64,000 nt of DNA. Origin: Spirosoma montaniterrae. GTDB lineage: Bacteria > Bacteroidota > Bacteroidia > Cytophagales > Spirosomataceae. Below the pieces are notes generated by a model. The model had not been told where the DNA came from and did not search any database. It saw only the letters and a list, made by a program, of their open reading frames with translations. Location of the stretch: positions 1,674,001 through 1,738,000 of the forward strand of contig NZ_CP014263.1 of the NCBI RefSeq assembly GCF_001988955.1, written 5' to 3'. Shown here in pieces: positions 37,510 to 47,071 of this stretch (position 1 is the stretch's first letter; the number at the start of each line of letters is the position of its first letter). Position numbers and translations under genes: made by a program.

Positions 37510-39053
37510 TCATGAATAAACTTCAGACTCTGTCGCTACGTTCGGGCGGGGCGGGGTGCGTTCAGTCGGGTTATGTTCAGCCGGACGTAGTACCGCCAGT
37601 TCGGCAGCGAGACCCCGGTAGATAGCCGGGTTGAACGGGGCCACAAACTCGGCGATGGGGTTACGCGTTCGGCGCGGGTTCAGGCCCATGTCGCGCATTA
37701 GTTCGTCGGCATGGTGGAACGAGAACGGGATAATGCACGTACCCGACGCGCTACTGTGCGGGGCGCGTTGCAGCAGCCACTCCTGATGCAGCGCAATCTC
37801 CATTTTCATAGCCTGCGGGTTGGGCAGGGCCAGTTGTCCCTTGAAATGCTGCGCCGAATAATGCGCGGCCAGTTCCGACGTAAAGGGGGTAAACAGCGAC
37901 GGATTGTACCCCACAAACGACAGGTTCGGTACGTCGGTGGGCAGTACGTTGCGGTACAGTTGAAACCAGCCCTTCGCGTTACGTATCCGGCGGCTCAGGC
38001 TCTCGTCGAAGAACGGCACCGACTGCCGGAAACCCGTCGCGAAAATGACCTGATCGGCCCGGATGTGCTGCCCGGTGTTCAGCTTCACACCGTCGGGCAA
38101 AAAGCGCGTAATCTCGCCCTGCGCCAGTTCAATCTCGCCCGAAGCCGCCCGCTCGTAGAACTTGTCGGACGTTAGCCCGATGGAGCAGTTGGCGATGCTG
38201 TCGAAGGGTTTGGCGGGCAGCAGACCGCTTTTGCGGAGCGTCAGTTGGGTCGATACCAGTTTGCCGAGCGTTTTCACCAGCAGATTTGTAACGGGTTTGC
38301 CCAGCGGCCCGTGCAGAAACTTGTGGATGCCCAACAAGTGCCGGTACGGAAACAGGGACTCGCCGAAGCGGTGCAACAGCAAATACTTGAAATTCAGTCC
38401 CAGAAAGATGCGCGGCATTTTCCACTTGGCTTCGCGGTAGATGCAGACGGGTTTTGCCGATACGTTGCTCACCTGCGAGAGAATGTCGTGCGCCGACTTA
38501 GCAAAGCCCACCACCGCCACTTTCTGATTTCGGGCCGCGTCGAGGTGGTGCTGCCGGAATTCTGTGCTGTGCAGCACCGTCCCCCGGAACAGGTCGCGCC
38601 CCGGAATGGGTGGCATGTTGGGTTCGCTGAAGACGCCGTTGCACACCACCAGAAAATCGACGTGCGTTTGGTCGGACAGGCCGTTTTGGCGCGTGTGCAG
38701 CACCCAGCCGTCGGCTCCGCCATCTATCAGCTCGGCCCGTTCGACGCTCGTTCCGAAGCGGATGCTCGGCAGTAGGTCGAAGTGTCGGGCGTAGTTGGTG
38801 AGGTATTCCTGCACCTGTTCGCCGGCGGGCCATTCGGGTAGTGTTTGGGCATCGGAAAGTCCGAGAACGTGTAGGTATCGCGGGTGTTCTGCGTTGTTAC
38901 GTTTGGGTATCGGCGGGTAGAGGCCCACACCCCGCCCAGTTCGGCTTCGCGCTCGAACACCACGACAGAGAAGCCGTGTTCGCGCATGGTTTTGGCCGTA
39001 ACCAAGCCGCTGACGCCCGCGCCGATGATGCCTACTTTTTGCGTTGGTTTCAT
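37510..39053 (-). pseudogene. Flavin-containing monooxygenase, single-base frameshift
   Basis: An FMO-type FAD and NADPH monooxygenase split over two frames. The first 70 or so residues (from ATG 39053; KVGIIGAGVSGLVTAKTM, the FAD-binding GxGxxG) run in one frame to FSDFPMPKHYP near 38836. The rest (EWPAGEQVQEYLTNYA onward, with VAVVGFAKSAHDIL in the place of the NADPH motif) continues in another to the stop at 37510. One base lost from the short C run at about 38836 would account for it, so this is either a recent mutation or a sequencing error. The two halves join perfectly in protein terms. Confidence 0.8.
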
Positions 39054-39083
39054 GGTGACTTTGGTTAGAAAAGAGGGTTTGCC

Positions 39084-39105
39084 GCCCCCACCTGCCTGTG
39101 GGGGC
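39084..39105 (-). terminator. Terminator-like hairpin after the lipoprotein gene
   Basis: GCCCCCAC/GTGGGGGC, a perfect 8-bp stem with a 6-nt loop, between the end of the lipoprotein gene and the start of the FMO gene. Confidence 0.55.
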
Positions 39106-39113
39106 AGAACAGG

Positions 39114-39836
39114 CTAATCGTTCGGCTCGGCTAAATAGACCTCAAGGATGCGGGGCGTCATCGAGACAATCCGAATGCCACCAAACTGATCGGGAGTTAA
39201 CGCGTCTCCATCAACTAGTTTAAACTGGTAGATTTCACCCTGCTGGTAAGTTGGCGTTTCCGTATTGGTATCGATGGTCTGCTCCCAATACGTCTGAAAA
39301 TGACTGGGCCGTCCTTTCACCCACGTCTCGACCGTAGCGGCTGAATATTTGCTCTTCGTGAAGTAGGTTATTGCCATGTTTCCCCCGCCATTAAGCACGT
39401 GAGTAATTTCTTCCCAGAGCTGACTTACTGTCTCCAGTTTGTTATTGTGGTACAGATTGAAGTTAGCCTTAAACGTGTTCGTAGCCGACGTGTTGTTCAG
39501 GTAGTTGAAACTGTTCAGGTTCCCGTTTTTAACCGTAAATACCGTCGGAATTAAGTTGGGATTGGTGCCCACGGGGTAGGTCGGCCACGTAATCCGCCAG
39601 GCGCGGCACCGGGTGTGCGCCCAAAAATCGTTAGCCGGAATGTATGTCTGTGCGATGATCGTTGGCAAGGGCAACGACGGCCCGTTGCTGATGCCTCCGG
39701 GGCCGCTTCGTGCGGAATTCGCCACTGCCAGATCAGTTGACGGGGTTAGTTCCTGTGGCGTAATGCCCTGCTCCCGGCAACTGCAAAGGGCCGTTAGGAG
39801 AAGTGAGAAAGCGATTACTTGTGTCAAAGATTTCAT
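39114..39836 (-). CDS. Putative lipoprotein, unknown
   Basis: 240 aa from ATG 39836 (MKSLTQVIAFSLLLTALCSC), with a lipobox-like ending of the signal peptide; the longer frame upstream to 39950 is rejected because it crosses the promoter. The mature part is rich in Asn, Thr and Tyr and has no motif that I recognise. It is divergent from the first 7TMR-DISM kinase and shares with it the 189-bp region that holds an 18-bp palindrome, so it may be a direct target of the response regulator of that system (inference). Confidence 0.65.
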   Translation of the reverse strand: MKSLTQVIAFSLLLTALCSCREQGITPQELTPSTDLAVANSARSGPGGISNGPSLPLPTIIAQTYIPANDFWAHTRCRAWRITWPTYPVGTNPNLIPTVFTVKNGNLNSFNYLNNTSATNTFKANFNLYHNNKLETVSQLWEEITHVLNGGGNMAITYFTKSKYSAATVETWVKGRPSHFQTYWEQTIDTNTETPTYQQGEIYQFKLVDGDALTPDQFGGIRIVSMTPRILEVYLAEPND

Positions 39837-39917
39837 GTTGTGTTGTTGGCCGTTAGCCAGTTTGGTTAAAAATCGGATCGCCGAAGCGGAGGAAGATGTT
39901 ACCGCGTTTGGGTGGTA

Positions 39918-39991
39918 CAAAGGTGGCAGATGCGGCAGGGGCAAATCCATACAACCTTGTTTGTATTTTCGTCAGAATCTGCCTTGCTTTG
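39918..39991. promoter_or_regulatory. Divergent promoter region with 18-bp palindrome (kinase operator 1)
   Basis: ATACAACCTTGTTTGTAT (39949-39966) has perfect ATACAA/TTGTAT arms. On the minus side CCACCTTTG (39918-39926) is a -7-like element for the lipoprotein. On the plus side TTTG within the palindrome (39960-39963) and TTGCTTTG (39984-39991), 20 nt apart, make a promoter for the kinase gene. Confidence 0.7.
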
Positions 39992-40024
39992 ATCTTCCTC
40001 TCCGCCTAACTCCTGATATACAGC

Positions 40025-41950
40025 ATGAAACCCGCCCGCTGCTTTTGGCTGTTGCTTCTGCTAACGCACTGGGCCGGGGGCCAGCCGGGACGCCGGCCAC
40101 CAATCACTCTCGCTACGTATCAGTCCGGTACGTCCGGCGAGGTGTCGCTGCGGGGACATTTATGCCATCTGGTCGATTCAACCGGGCGACTGTCGGTTCG
40201 CGACGTAGTGGCGCAGCAACGGGCCGGGCGGTTCATGCGGTTGACCAGCACCACCAACCGGCAGGATTTTGGCGTCAATAACACCGACGTACACTGGCTC
40301 TTTTTCGAGTTGCAGGCCCCCGCCAACGTAGCGCGACCCATCCGGCTGATGCTCGACATCGAGTACGCCAATCTGGACGAACTCGAACTTTTGGCCGTTC
40401 GTGGGGAGCAAATAGAGCGGCTGGGTCTGACGGGCGACCAACGGAGCTACGACCACCGGCCTTACCCGAATAATAATTCCGTATTCCCGATTGAACTTCG
40501 GGCGGGCGAGCGGATTGGCTACTACCTGCGGGTGAAACAGCCACACGCCATTCTATCGTTTTTTGTGCGGCTCTGGTACCGCCCGGCTTTTGTGGCCCAC
40601 GACCGAAGCGAATACCTGCTCTGGGGCCTGTTTATCGGCATCGTTTGCATCATACTGGTGCTCAACTTTGTGCTGCTGGCCGCCCTGCGCGACTGGATTT
40701 ACGCCTGGTACAACGGCTTTGTTCATTTCATGACCATGCACCTGTTCACCGACGCAGGCCTGAGCTTCCAGTATCTGTGGCCCAACGTTCCGCGCCTGAA
40801 CGACTTTCTGCCGGTCTATCTCTACATCTGGGCGGCCATGCTCTGCCAGACCACCTTCATGCAGTATTTCATCCGGCAGAACCGCCACAACAGCCGGGTG
40901 TTTCGCTACGTCATGGCCTTTAAGTGGGTGGTGCTACTGGCCCTGCTGACGGCCATTGCCGTGCCGCTCACTGGCTGGCCGGGCTATCAAACGTATTACT
41001 ACCGGCTGGTGTCGTCCGCTACGTCGGGCTTTGTGCTGATCGTGACCGGACTCACCGTGTTGAGTCTGGTAGAAGCGAGTCAGCGATCAGATACAGAGCG
41101 GATGGTACGGCTGTACGGCTACGCGCTCGTCATACAGTTTGTGGGGTATCTGGCGGCTGCGATTATCAACTTCTGTCAGGCGCGGGGGTGGCCGCTGCCC
41201 TTCGACGTAGAGACGTACGTCATACTGGGTATCATTCTGTTGTTTGACCTGATTTTCTTTACGTATGGCCTGACGTATCGGTATCGGCAAGCCAAAGAGC
41301 GCAATCAGCAACTGGAACTGAATCTGCTCACTAATCGGCAGCAGGCTCAACAGCGCGTAATTACCTCGCTCGAAGATGAACACCGACGGCTGGCGCAGGA
41401 CCTGCACGACGACCTCGGTCCGTTGCTGGCTACTACCAAAGGCTACCTCTCGCTGCTGAGCCGCGCCAACCCTCAGCCCCTACTGCAACGCGCACAGATG
41501 CTCATCGACGAAGCCGCCGACGAACTCCGAACGCTGGCGCATCAGTTGCTGCCCCGGTCGCTGGGGCGGGGCGAACTCCCCGACGTACTGGCCGAAGCCG
41601 CCTATAAGGTGGGTCGGCGGGGCGTGCCGGTGCAGTTTGTGGGTATTGGTACGGTGCGGCCCCTGGGTGGGCAGCGCGAGCAACTGCTGTTCAGTATGGC
41701 TACCCAACTCATGCGCCACGCCCGCCACCGCGCCGAGGTCACCGAAGTAACGGTGCAGTTGCTGTATCACGACAGTCGGGTGAATCTGTCGGTCGAAGAC
41801 GATGGCCGGTCGGGGCGGTTATCGGAGGCCGACGAAGCGAATCTGCAGGCCAAAGCGAACCTGCTCAAAGCCGACCTGTTCATCGATGCAACCGACGCGG
41901 GCAACTCCATCATGGTGAGCCTGCCGTTCGATAAACCCGTTCCCGCATGA
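40025..41950 (+). CDS. 7TMR-DISM histidine kinase 1: His kept, ATP site degenerate
   Basis: 641 aa. Signal peptide, 7TMR-DISM extracellular sensing domain (about 40-195), seven membrane helices (about 200-415) and a cytoplasmic kinase-like part. The HisKA_3 motif is intact with His461 in RRLAQDLHDDLGPLLA. The ATP-binding domain that follows is not: the region aligned to the N-box reads QLMRHARHRAE without the key Asn, and the G1 box reads EDDGRSGRLS. No GxGL box is seen. It may be a phosphorylation receiver rather than an active kinase. Its stop overlaps the start of kinase 2 (ATGA). Confidence 0.85.
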   Translation: MKPARCFWLLLLLTHWAGGQPGRRPPITLATYQSGTSGEVSLRGHLCHLVDSTGRLSVRDVVAQQRAGRFMRLTSTTNRQDFGVNNTDVHWLFFELQAPANVARPIRLMLDIEYANLDELELLAVRGEQIERLGLTGDQRSYDHRPYPNNNSVFPIELRAGERIGYYLRVKQPHAILSFFVRLWYRPAFVAHDRSEYLLWGLFIGIVCIILVLNFVLLAALRDWIYAWYNGFVHFMTMHLFTDAGLSFQYLWPNVPRLNDFLPVYLYIWAAMLCQTTFMQYFIRQNRHNSRVFRYVMAFKWVVLLALLTAIAVPLTGWPGYQTYYYRLVSSATSGFVLIVTGLTVLSLVEASQRSDTERMVRLYGYALVIQFVGYLAAAIINFCQARGWPLPFDVETYVILGIILLFDLIFFTYGLTYRYRQAKERNQQLELNLLTNRQQAQQRVITSLEDEHRRLAQDLHDDLGPLLATTKGYLSLLSRANPQPLLQRAQMLIDEAADELRTLAHQLLPRSLGRGELPDVLAEAAYKVGRRGVPVQFVGIGTVRPLGGQREQLLFSMATQLMRHARHRAEVTEVTVQLLYHDSRVNLSVEDDGRSGRLSEADEANLQAKANLLKADLFIDATDAGNSIMVSLPFDKPVPA

Positions 41951-43818
41951 TCCGTAACCTGCTGTTTCTGTTGGGGTTGGTGCTGCTGTTTGTGGTGGGC
42001 ATGGCTACGTATCATCAGCAGTCGATTCGGTCGATTCGGGAACAGCCGACGCCGTTTGCGTATTGGGAAGATACGTCTGGTACGGCGACGGTGACTAAGG
42101 CTATACGGGCTACTGGCTATCAACCCGTTCAGCAACAGCGACTCAACGTGGGCTACACGGAGTCGATGTATTGGGTACGTTTCCGCATCACTGGCCCGAA
42201 TCGCCAGACCGCCCGCGAACTGACACTGGAGGTACGCAACCACACCATCGACCGGCTGGAATTGTTTGCCGTACAACCGGGACGAGTGAAATCGCTGGGC
42301 CGCACGGGGAGCCGCTATCCGTTTGCACAGCGGCCATCGCCCACCCGCACGTTTGCGTACCTGCTTAGCGTACCGACCCACGAGCAAATCGACTACTACC
42401 TACGAATCGACAAACGCTACGAAAACCTTACCACCGACCTGCGGCTCTGGGACACCGATGCGTTCGAAAACCGGGCGCAGCGCGAGTATTTTTTGTGGGG
42501 CATTTTTCTGGGCGTTGTGAGCCTGATCGTCGGGCTGGCCTTCCTGTTCTACGCCAACACCCGTGACCCGGTTTACGGCTGGTATGGGCTGTACGTACTG
42601 GCCCTGATGTTTCGGCAACTGGCCGATACGGGGCTGGGTTTCCAGTTTGTGTGGCCCCAACTCCCGGCCATCAACCACCCCGATGCCGTAATTATGGCCC
42701 TGTGGCTGTACCTGCCAGCGGTGTTCCAGTTTCAGCAGTATTTTCTGGAATTACGGACCCATGCTCCGTTCGTTTTCTGGATGAATCAGGTGCTGAAATG
42801 GGCATTCTGGGGCTTGTTCATTACGTTGGTCATTGCGCAGACAACAGGCGTTACCGAACGCTATGTAGCTACGTATCAGGTTGTAACGATGGGGCACATG
42901 CTGCTGACCAACGTAGGAATGGTTGCGTTTGTGATGAATGCAATGGTGGCCCTGCGGTCGGGCGACCCCGTCGAGCAACTGTACGGCATCGGGTTTGGGC
43001 TGCAAACGGCGGGGCAGTTGGTAGTGATTGCCCAGAGTATACTCTTACGCTATCAGGCCAACGGGCTGATGTTTATCGATACCTACCTGATTGTGGTCGT
43101 CAACTTCTTTATCGACCTTGTCATTTTTTCGTTTCTGCTGGCGCATCGCTACCGAACCTCTATGAACGAACAACGGCAATTGCAACTCCGCATCGCCCAA
43201 ACGCAGCAACAAACCAACGACGCCATCATCGACGTGCTGGAATCAGAACGACAGCAGGTAGGTAGTCTACTACGTACCGACGTCGGGGGCCGACTATCTC
43301 AAACCCGCGCCCTGCTCGCCGACGTACCGCCCGCGCCCCTGCTCACCGAAGCCGTTACGCTGCTCGACAAAACCGACGACTGCCTCGACCAAATCCTGCG
43401 CGACAGCCTGCCGCCCGACCTCCTTCAGAAAGGCCTGCCCACCGCCCTCGCTGACCTGACCGCGCAACTTGGCCAAACCGGCGGGGTGCGGCTGTCGTTT
43501 CGGCATGAGGTGGCGTCTGATGACGCGGTCGCTACGTTCTCGGCCACCCAAACCCGGCAATTGTATCGCATCGCGGGCGAACTGCTCAACAACCTTCTCA
43601 AACACGCCGGCGCTACAGAAGGACACGTAACGTTGCGGCAAACGCCGGTGGGCTGGCAACTGAGCGTGTCGGACAATGGCCGGGGCTTCGATACTACCCG
43701 CACCGGGCAGGCTGAGGGCATTGGCCTGAAAAACCTCTACGCCCGCGTCCATACGCTGGGGGCAGTTGTGCAGATTGAGTCTGGTTTGGAGGGGACGACG
43801 GTGGTGGTAAGTGGGTGA
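41947..43818 (+). CDS. 7TMR-DISM histidine kinase 2: ATP site intact, His replaced by Arg
   Basis: 623 aa with an N-terminal membrane helix or signal peptide, an extracellular 7TMR-DISMED2-like domain, seven membrane helices and a kinase part. The ATP-binding domain is complete: N-box ELLNNLLKHAGA, G1 DNGRGFD and G2 EGIGLKNLYAR. The dimerisation helix aligns with ERxRIAxDLHDDLG but reads ERQQVGSLLRTDVGG, so Arg443 stands at the phospho-acceptor position. It could phosphorylate the His of kinase 1 in a heterodimer (inference). Overlaps kinase 1 by 4 bp and is followed by kinase operator 2. Confidence 0.85.
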   Translation: MIRNLLFLLGLVLLFVVGMATYHQQSIRSIREQPTPFAYWEDTSGTATVTKAIRATGYQPVQQQRLNVGYTESMYWVRFRITGPNRQTARELTLEVRNHTIDRLELFAVQPGRVKSLGRTGSRYPFAQRPSPTRTFAYLLSVPTHEQIDYYLRIDKRYENLTTDLRLWDTDAFENRAQREYFLWGIFLGVVSLIVGLAFLFYANTRDPVYGWYGLYVLALMFRQLADTGLGFQFVWPQLPAINHPDAVIMALWLYLPAVFQFQQYFLELRTHAPFVFWMNQVLKWAFWGLFITLVIAQTTGVTERYVATYQVVTMGHMLLTNVGMVAFVMNAMVALRSGDPVEQLYGIGFGLQTAGQLVVIAQSILLRYQANGLMFIDTYLIVVVNFFIDLVIFSFLLAHRYRTSMNEQRQLQLRIAQTQQQTNDAIIDVLESERQQVGSLLRTDVGGRLSQTRALLADVPPAPLLTEAVTLLDKTDDCLDQILRDSLPPDLLQKGLPTALADLTAQLGQTGGVRLSFRHEVASDDAVATFSATQTRQLYRIAGELLNNLLKHAGATEGHVTLRQTPVGWQLSVSDNGRGFDTTRTGQAEGIGLKNLYARVHTLGAVVQIESGLEGTTVVVSG

Positions 43819-43822
43819 AGAA

Positions 43823-43870
43823 ATACAAACTTGTTTGTATGGCATACCCACACGTTGGTTTTTACTTTTG
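43823..43870 (+). promoter_or_regulatory. Kinase operator 2 and promoter for kinase 3
   Basis: ATACAAACTTGTTTGTAT (43823-43840), a perfect palindrome, differs by one base from the palindrome at 39949. TACTTTTG (43863-43870) matches TAnnTTTG. Transcription should begin near 43877, so the start codon must lie beyond that. Confidence 0.7.
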
Positions 43871-43886
43871 GTCAAATTTGCCCCTG

Positions 43887-45749
43887 TTGAAAACCATTTA
43901 TCTCATAACTCTGTGGCTGCTGTGGCCAACCCTTGCGCCGAGTCAGCCCGTTGTGCCAATTGGGCCGGGGACTCCCAGTACGCTAAATGGGTATCTGGAA
44001 ACCTTCACCGACTCGACCGGTCGGTTGACAATGCGCCAAATCAAAGCCGTATACGAACAGGGAAAATTCAACACCATGCCCGGAAGTCGGCTGTTAATCA
44101 ACTACACCACTGCCAACCATTGGCTGCATATCCGGCTCCCCCCTGCAAAGCCCCAGCGGTCTGCCGTTGCGGCATATCTGGAAATTGATAATCCACGTAT
44201 CAACCGCGTTAATTTTTATCAGATAGTAAACGATTCGATTATTAATCAGGCTATTACGGGTGACTCGCTGCCGTTTGCCACGCGTGGGTTTCCGCATTAC
44301 AACTGGGTTTTTCCGGTACTGCCCCAGGTCGGCATGGATACCGATGTGTTTGTGATGCTGAGCAAACACGGCGAAATTCTGAGTACTGGCATACGGCTTT
44401 GGCGGGCAAACGCTTTCGAGCAATATGACCGGAGCAGGTATTTGTTGTGGGGGGGACTGGCCGGGCTGACGGTGTTGGTGCTGTTGTTGAATGGTATGGT
44501 CTGGATTGCCACCCGCGACGCACTCTACGGGTGGTTCATGGCGGTTGTTGTTGTGACGGCCTTCAACCTGGGGGCAGCATCGGGTTTGAGCTTTCAGTAC
44601 GTTTGGCCCAATGCGCCTGTTATCAACAACTGGTATCCGCAAACGATTTCTGCCTGGCTTATCGTGCTAACCCACGTCCATTTCATGCAGCGATTCATTG
44701 GTCAGGTAGCAGGCAATAGCCGGATGGTGCATTGGGTTAACCGTTTCAAATACAGCATCGTTGCCTGCACGGTACTTACGATTGGACTGCTGATATTCGA
44801 TGCCGTGCCGGGCAATTTTTTCCGGTTTCTGGTCTGGGTAACGCTGTTTTTTTCGGCGATGGTGGTGCCGTTGGCCGTTTTGAGCCTGCGCGAACGCATC
44901 CATCAACGGGAGCCAATTATCTTATTTTACGCGGCCATCACGGCCATCCAATTTTTAACATTGGCACTCTTTTTTATCAACTTATTCCTGACGCGGGCAG
45001 GCCGACCTTTGTTCACGATGCCCAACGAAGGTCTGGTGCTGGTCAACTACCTGATCGATTTGATTATGATGTCGCTGGGGGTGCTGTATTTTGGATTTTC
45101 CAACTACCGGCAACGAAACGAGCAACTGCTCACTACGTTGCACCAACAGCAGCAGGCGCAGTCGGGCCGGATTATCGAAGCCCTCGAAACGGAGCGCAAC
45201 CGCATCGCCGAAGACCTCTACGACGACGTAGGGGCCATGCTCTCGACGGCCATCGGCTACGTATCGAGCGTACTACGTACCCCCGACGTGCGCGAGCGGT
45301 TTCCGCTGTTGACCGAAGCCCGGCACCTGCTGAGTCGGGCCGTCGATAACCTGCGCACCGTATCGCATAACCTGATGCCCAAGAACTTCGCCGAACTGGG
45401 ACTCGCCAACTCACTGGCCGAAACCATCGACAAAGTGTCGGCCAGTACCGATATTCGGTTTCGGTTCATCGTGGCTGGCGAAGAGCGGAGGTTGGACGCG
45501 GGCACCGAAGTGCAGATTTTCAGGATTGCCGCTGAACTCATCAACGACATCGTGAAAAACTCGAACGCGACGCAGGCCACCGTGCAGTTGGTGTATGGCC
45601 CTGATACGTTGCTGCTCATGACGGAAGACAACGGGCCTAATCCGCCCCAGTACACCAACCTGCACTCGAAAGTGGCGTTTGTCGATGGCCGCATCGACTC
45701 CGACGTTAGCCCCGACGGCGTAACGGTGCAGGTCGAAATACCGTATTGA
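43887..45749 (+). CDS. 7TMR-DISM histidine kinase 3: His replaced by Tyr, degenerate ATP site
   Basis: 620 aa from a TTG start at 43887, read as MKTIYLITLWLLWPTLAPSQ, a signal peptide. ATGs at 43815 and 43839 are in frame but lie upstream of the promoter and inside the palindrome. Layout as in its neighbours: 7TMR-DISM sensing domain, seven helices, kinase part. The HisKA_3 motif reads RIAEDLYDDVGAMLS with Tyr445 instead of His. The ATP domain is weak: N-box LINDIVKNSNA has Asp for the essential Asn, and G1 is EDNGPNPP. A pseudokinase is likely. Kinase 3 and the response regulator gene are 14 bp apart. Confidence 0.83.
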   Translation: MKTIYLITLWLLWPTLAPSQPVVPIGPGTPSTLNGYLETFTDSTGRLTMRQIKAVYEQGKFNTMPGSRLLINYTTANHWLHIRLPPAKPQRSAVAAYLEIDNPRINRVNFYQIVNDSIINQAITGDSLPFATRGFPHYNWVFPVLPQVGMDTDVFVMLSKHGEILSTGIRLWRANAFEQYDRSRYLLWGGLAGLTVLVLLLNGMVWIATRDALYGWFMAVVVVTAFNLGAASGLSFQYVWPNAPVINNWYPQTISAWLIVLTHVHFMQRFIGQVAGNSRMVHWVNRFKYSIVACTVLTIGLLIFDAVPGNFFRFLVWVTLFFSAMVVPLAVLSLRERIHQREPIILFYAAITAIQFLTLALFFINLFLTRAGRPLFTMPNEGLVLVNYLIDLIMMSLGVLYFGFSNYRQRNEQLLTTLHQQQQAQSGRIIEALETERNRIAEDLYDDVGAMLSTAIGYVSSVLRTPDVRERFPLLTEARHLLSRAVDNLRTVSHNLMPKNFAELGLANSLAETIDKVSASTDIRFRFIVAGEERRLDAGTEVQIFRIAAELINDIVKNSNATQATVQLVYGPDTLLLMTEDNGPNPPQYTNLHSKVAFVDGRIDSDVSPDGVTVQVEIPY

Positions 45750-45763
45750 AACCCTCCTTTGTT

Positions 45764-46402
45764 ATGGAAGCGCAAACCAAAATTCTAATCGCCGACGACC
45801 ACCAGTTATTCAACGATGGCATGAAACTAATGCTCACCGCCGAAGATAACCTTCAGGTGGTGGGGCAGGTGTTTAGCGGGAAGGACGTACTGGATGCCGT
45901 ACATCGGCTTCAACCCGATGTAGTGCTGTTAGACATCAACATGCCACACCTCAACGGCCTCGACGTAGCCGAAAAACTCCTGAAAAGCTACCCGACGCTA
46001 CGGATCATTATGCTCACCATGTACAGCGACCGCAAGTTTGTGGACGACTGCGGGCGGCTGGGCGTGCCGGGCTACATCCTGAAAAACTCCGGCGTTGACG
46101 AAGTGCTCAACGCCATCGACACCGTGCTGGCGGGCAACCGCTACTACGACCCCAAACTGAGCAAAAGCACCCCCCCCAACCAACACGCCGACGACTCGTT
46201 TCAGAAACAGTTTCAATTGACTAAGCGCGAAATCGAGATTATCAGCTACGTAGGGCAAAGCTTCACGAACGATGAAATTGCCAACAAGCTATTTCTGAGC
46301 GTAGCGACAGTGAAGACCCACCGCAACAACATCAACCTGAAACTGGGCATCAATAAACCCGCCGACCTGGTCAAATTCGCGGTAGAACACGGGCTGTCGT
46401 AA
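45764..46402 (+). CDS. NarL/LuxR-family response regulator
   Basis: 212 aa from ATG 45764 (MEAQTKILIADDHQ); an upstream TTG codon overlapping the kinase stop is rejected. Receiver domain intact: acidic pair in IADDHQ, phospho-acceptor Asp57 in VVLLDINMP and Lys in YILKNSG. The C-terminus is a LuxR helix-turn-helix (LTKREIEIISYVGQSFTNDEIANKL; ATVKTHRNNINLKL). It is the single regulator for three kinases and is the best candidate for binding the ATACAA palindromes (inference). A hairpin follows. Confidence 0.92.
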   Translation: MEAQTKILIADDHQLFNDGMKLMLTAEDNLQVVGQVFSGKDVLDAVHRLQPDVVLLDINMPHLNGLDVAEKLLKSYPTLRIIMLTMYSDRKFVDDCGRLGVPGYILKNSGVDEVLNAIDTVLAGNRYYDPKLSKSTPPNQHADDSFQKQFQLTKREIEIISYVGQSFTNDEIANKLFLSVATVKTHRNNINLKLGINKPADLVKFAVEHGLS

Positions 46403-46490
46403 TCTACTGGCCAATCGTGTAAGTAGCATAAAGCTCCTTTTTTCTATATCTGTGTTAAAAAAATTACTTGGTTTCACCAGCATAAGACAC

Positions 46491-46523
46491 ACTCTGCAAG
46501 TCGCGACTGTAGTCTTGCAGAGT
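46491..46523. terminator. Hairpin after the response regulator
   Basis: ACTCTGCAAG (46491-46500) pairs perfectly with CTTGCAGAGT (46514-46523). It lies at the boundary of the relic-filled region and may terminate both strands. Confidence 0.5.
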
Positions 46524-46910
46524 TAGGGCGCATTAGGGTTGATCCGGCTGGTACGTAGCGTGGCGAATAACTGACCGAATAACGCCAGCAACGATTCATG
46601 CTCACCCACATGAAATACGGGTTGCGCCGGGTTGAAAAACGGGCCACTCGATAATTGCTCGACCAGTAGTCCTTTCACGCCCACCCAATACTCTTCCCAG
46701 CCACAACGGACATCGGGCCGATACTGGTGCCATACACCCGGAAACAGCACAAAGCAGGTGTGCGGCCCAATCCGCTCGACAGCCGACCGCTCAGACTCAA
46801 ACAAGCCCTCGCCCCGACTGATGTACACAAAATAGAGTCCATCCAGAACCCGGCCCGTATTCCAATTGAAGAAATAACCTTCCGGGTGTTCGTTGGGGGT
46901 TGCATCGGTG
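46523..46910 (-). pseudogene. Truncated AraC-family regulator (sensor domain only)
   Basis: The frame contains HPEGYFFNWNTGRVLDG, VYISRGEGLFES and LFPGVWHQYRPDVRCGWEEYW, the cupin-like sensor part of a family of Bacteroidota AraC regulators. The residues before it belong to no recognisable domain, and the two helix-turn-helix repeats are missing: the frame stops at LFATLRTSRINPNAP. It is a relic. The 46403-47347 stretch holds only relics and hairpins. Confidence 0.6.
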
Positions 46911-47071
46911 AAATGGCCGCCCAATTGGCTGGCGTCGATGGCATCCTGGGCCAACCCCACATCGTGGCATCTCAACACGCCATTCTGGTCGTTCACCGAC
47001 CGGCGGGCTCCCTCAATCTGGGTAGCGTTGGACGACGCTACGCTCGAAAACGGCTGTTTGTTTTTCATTCC

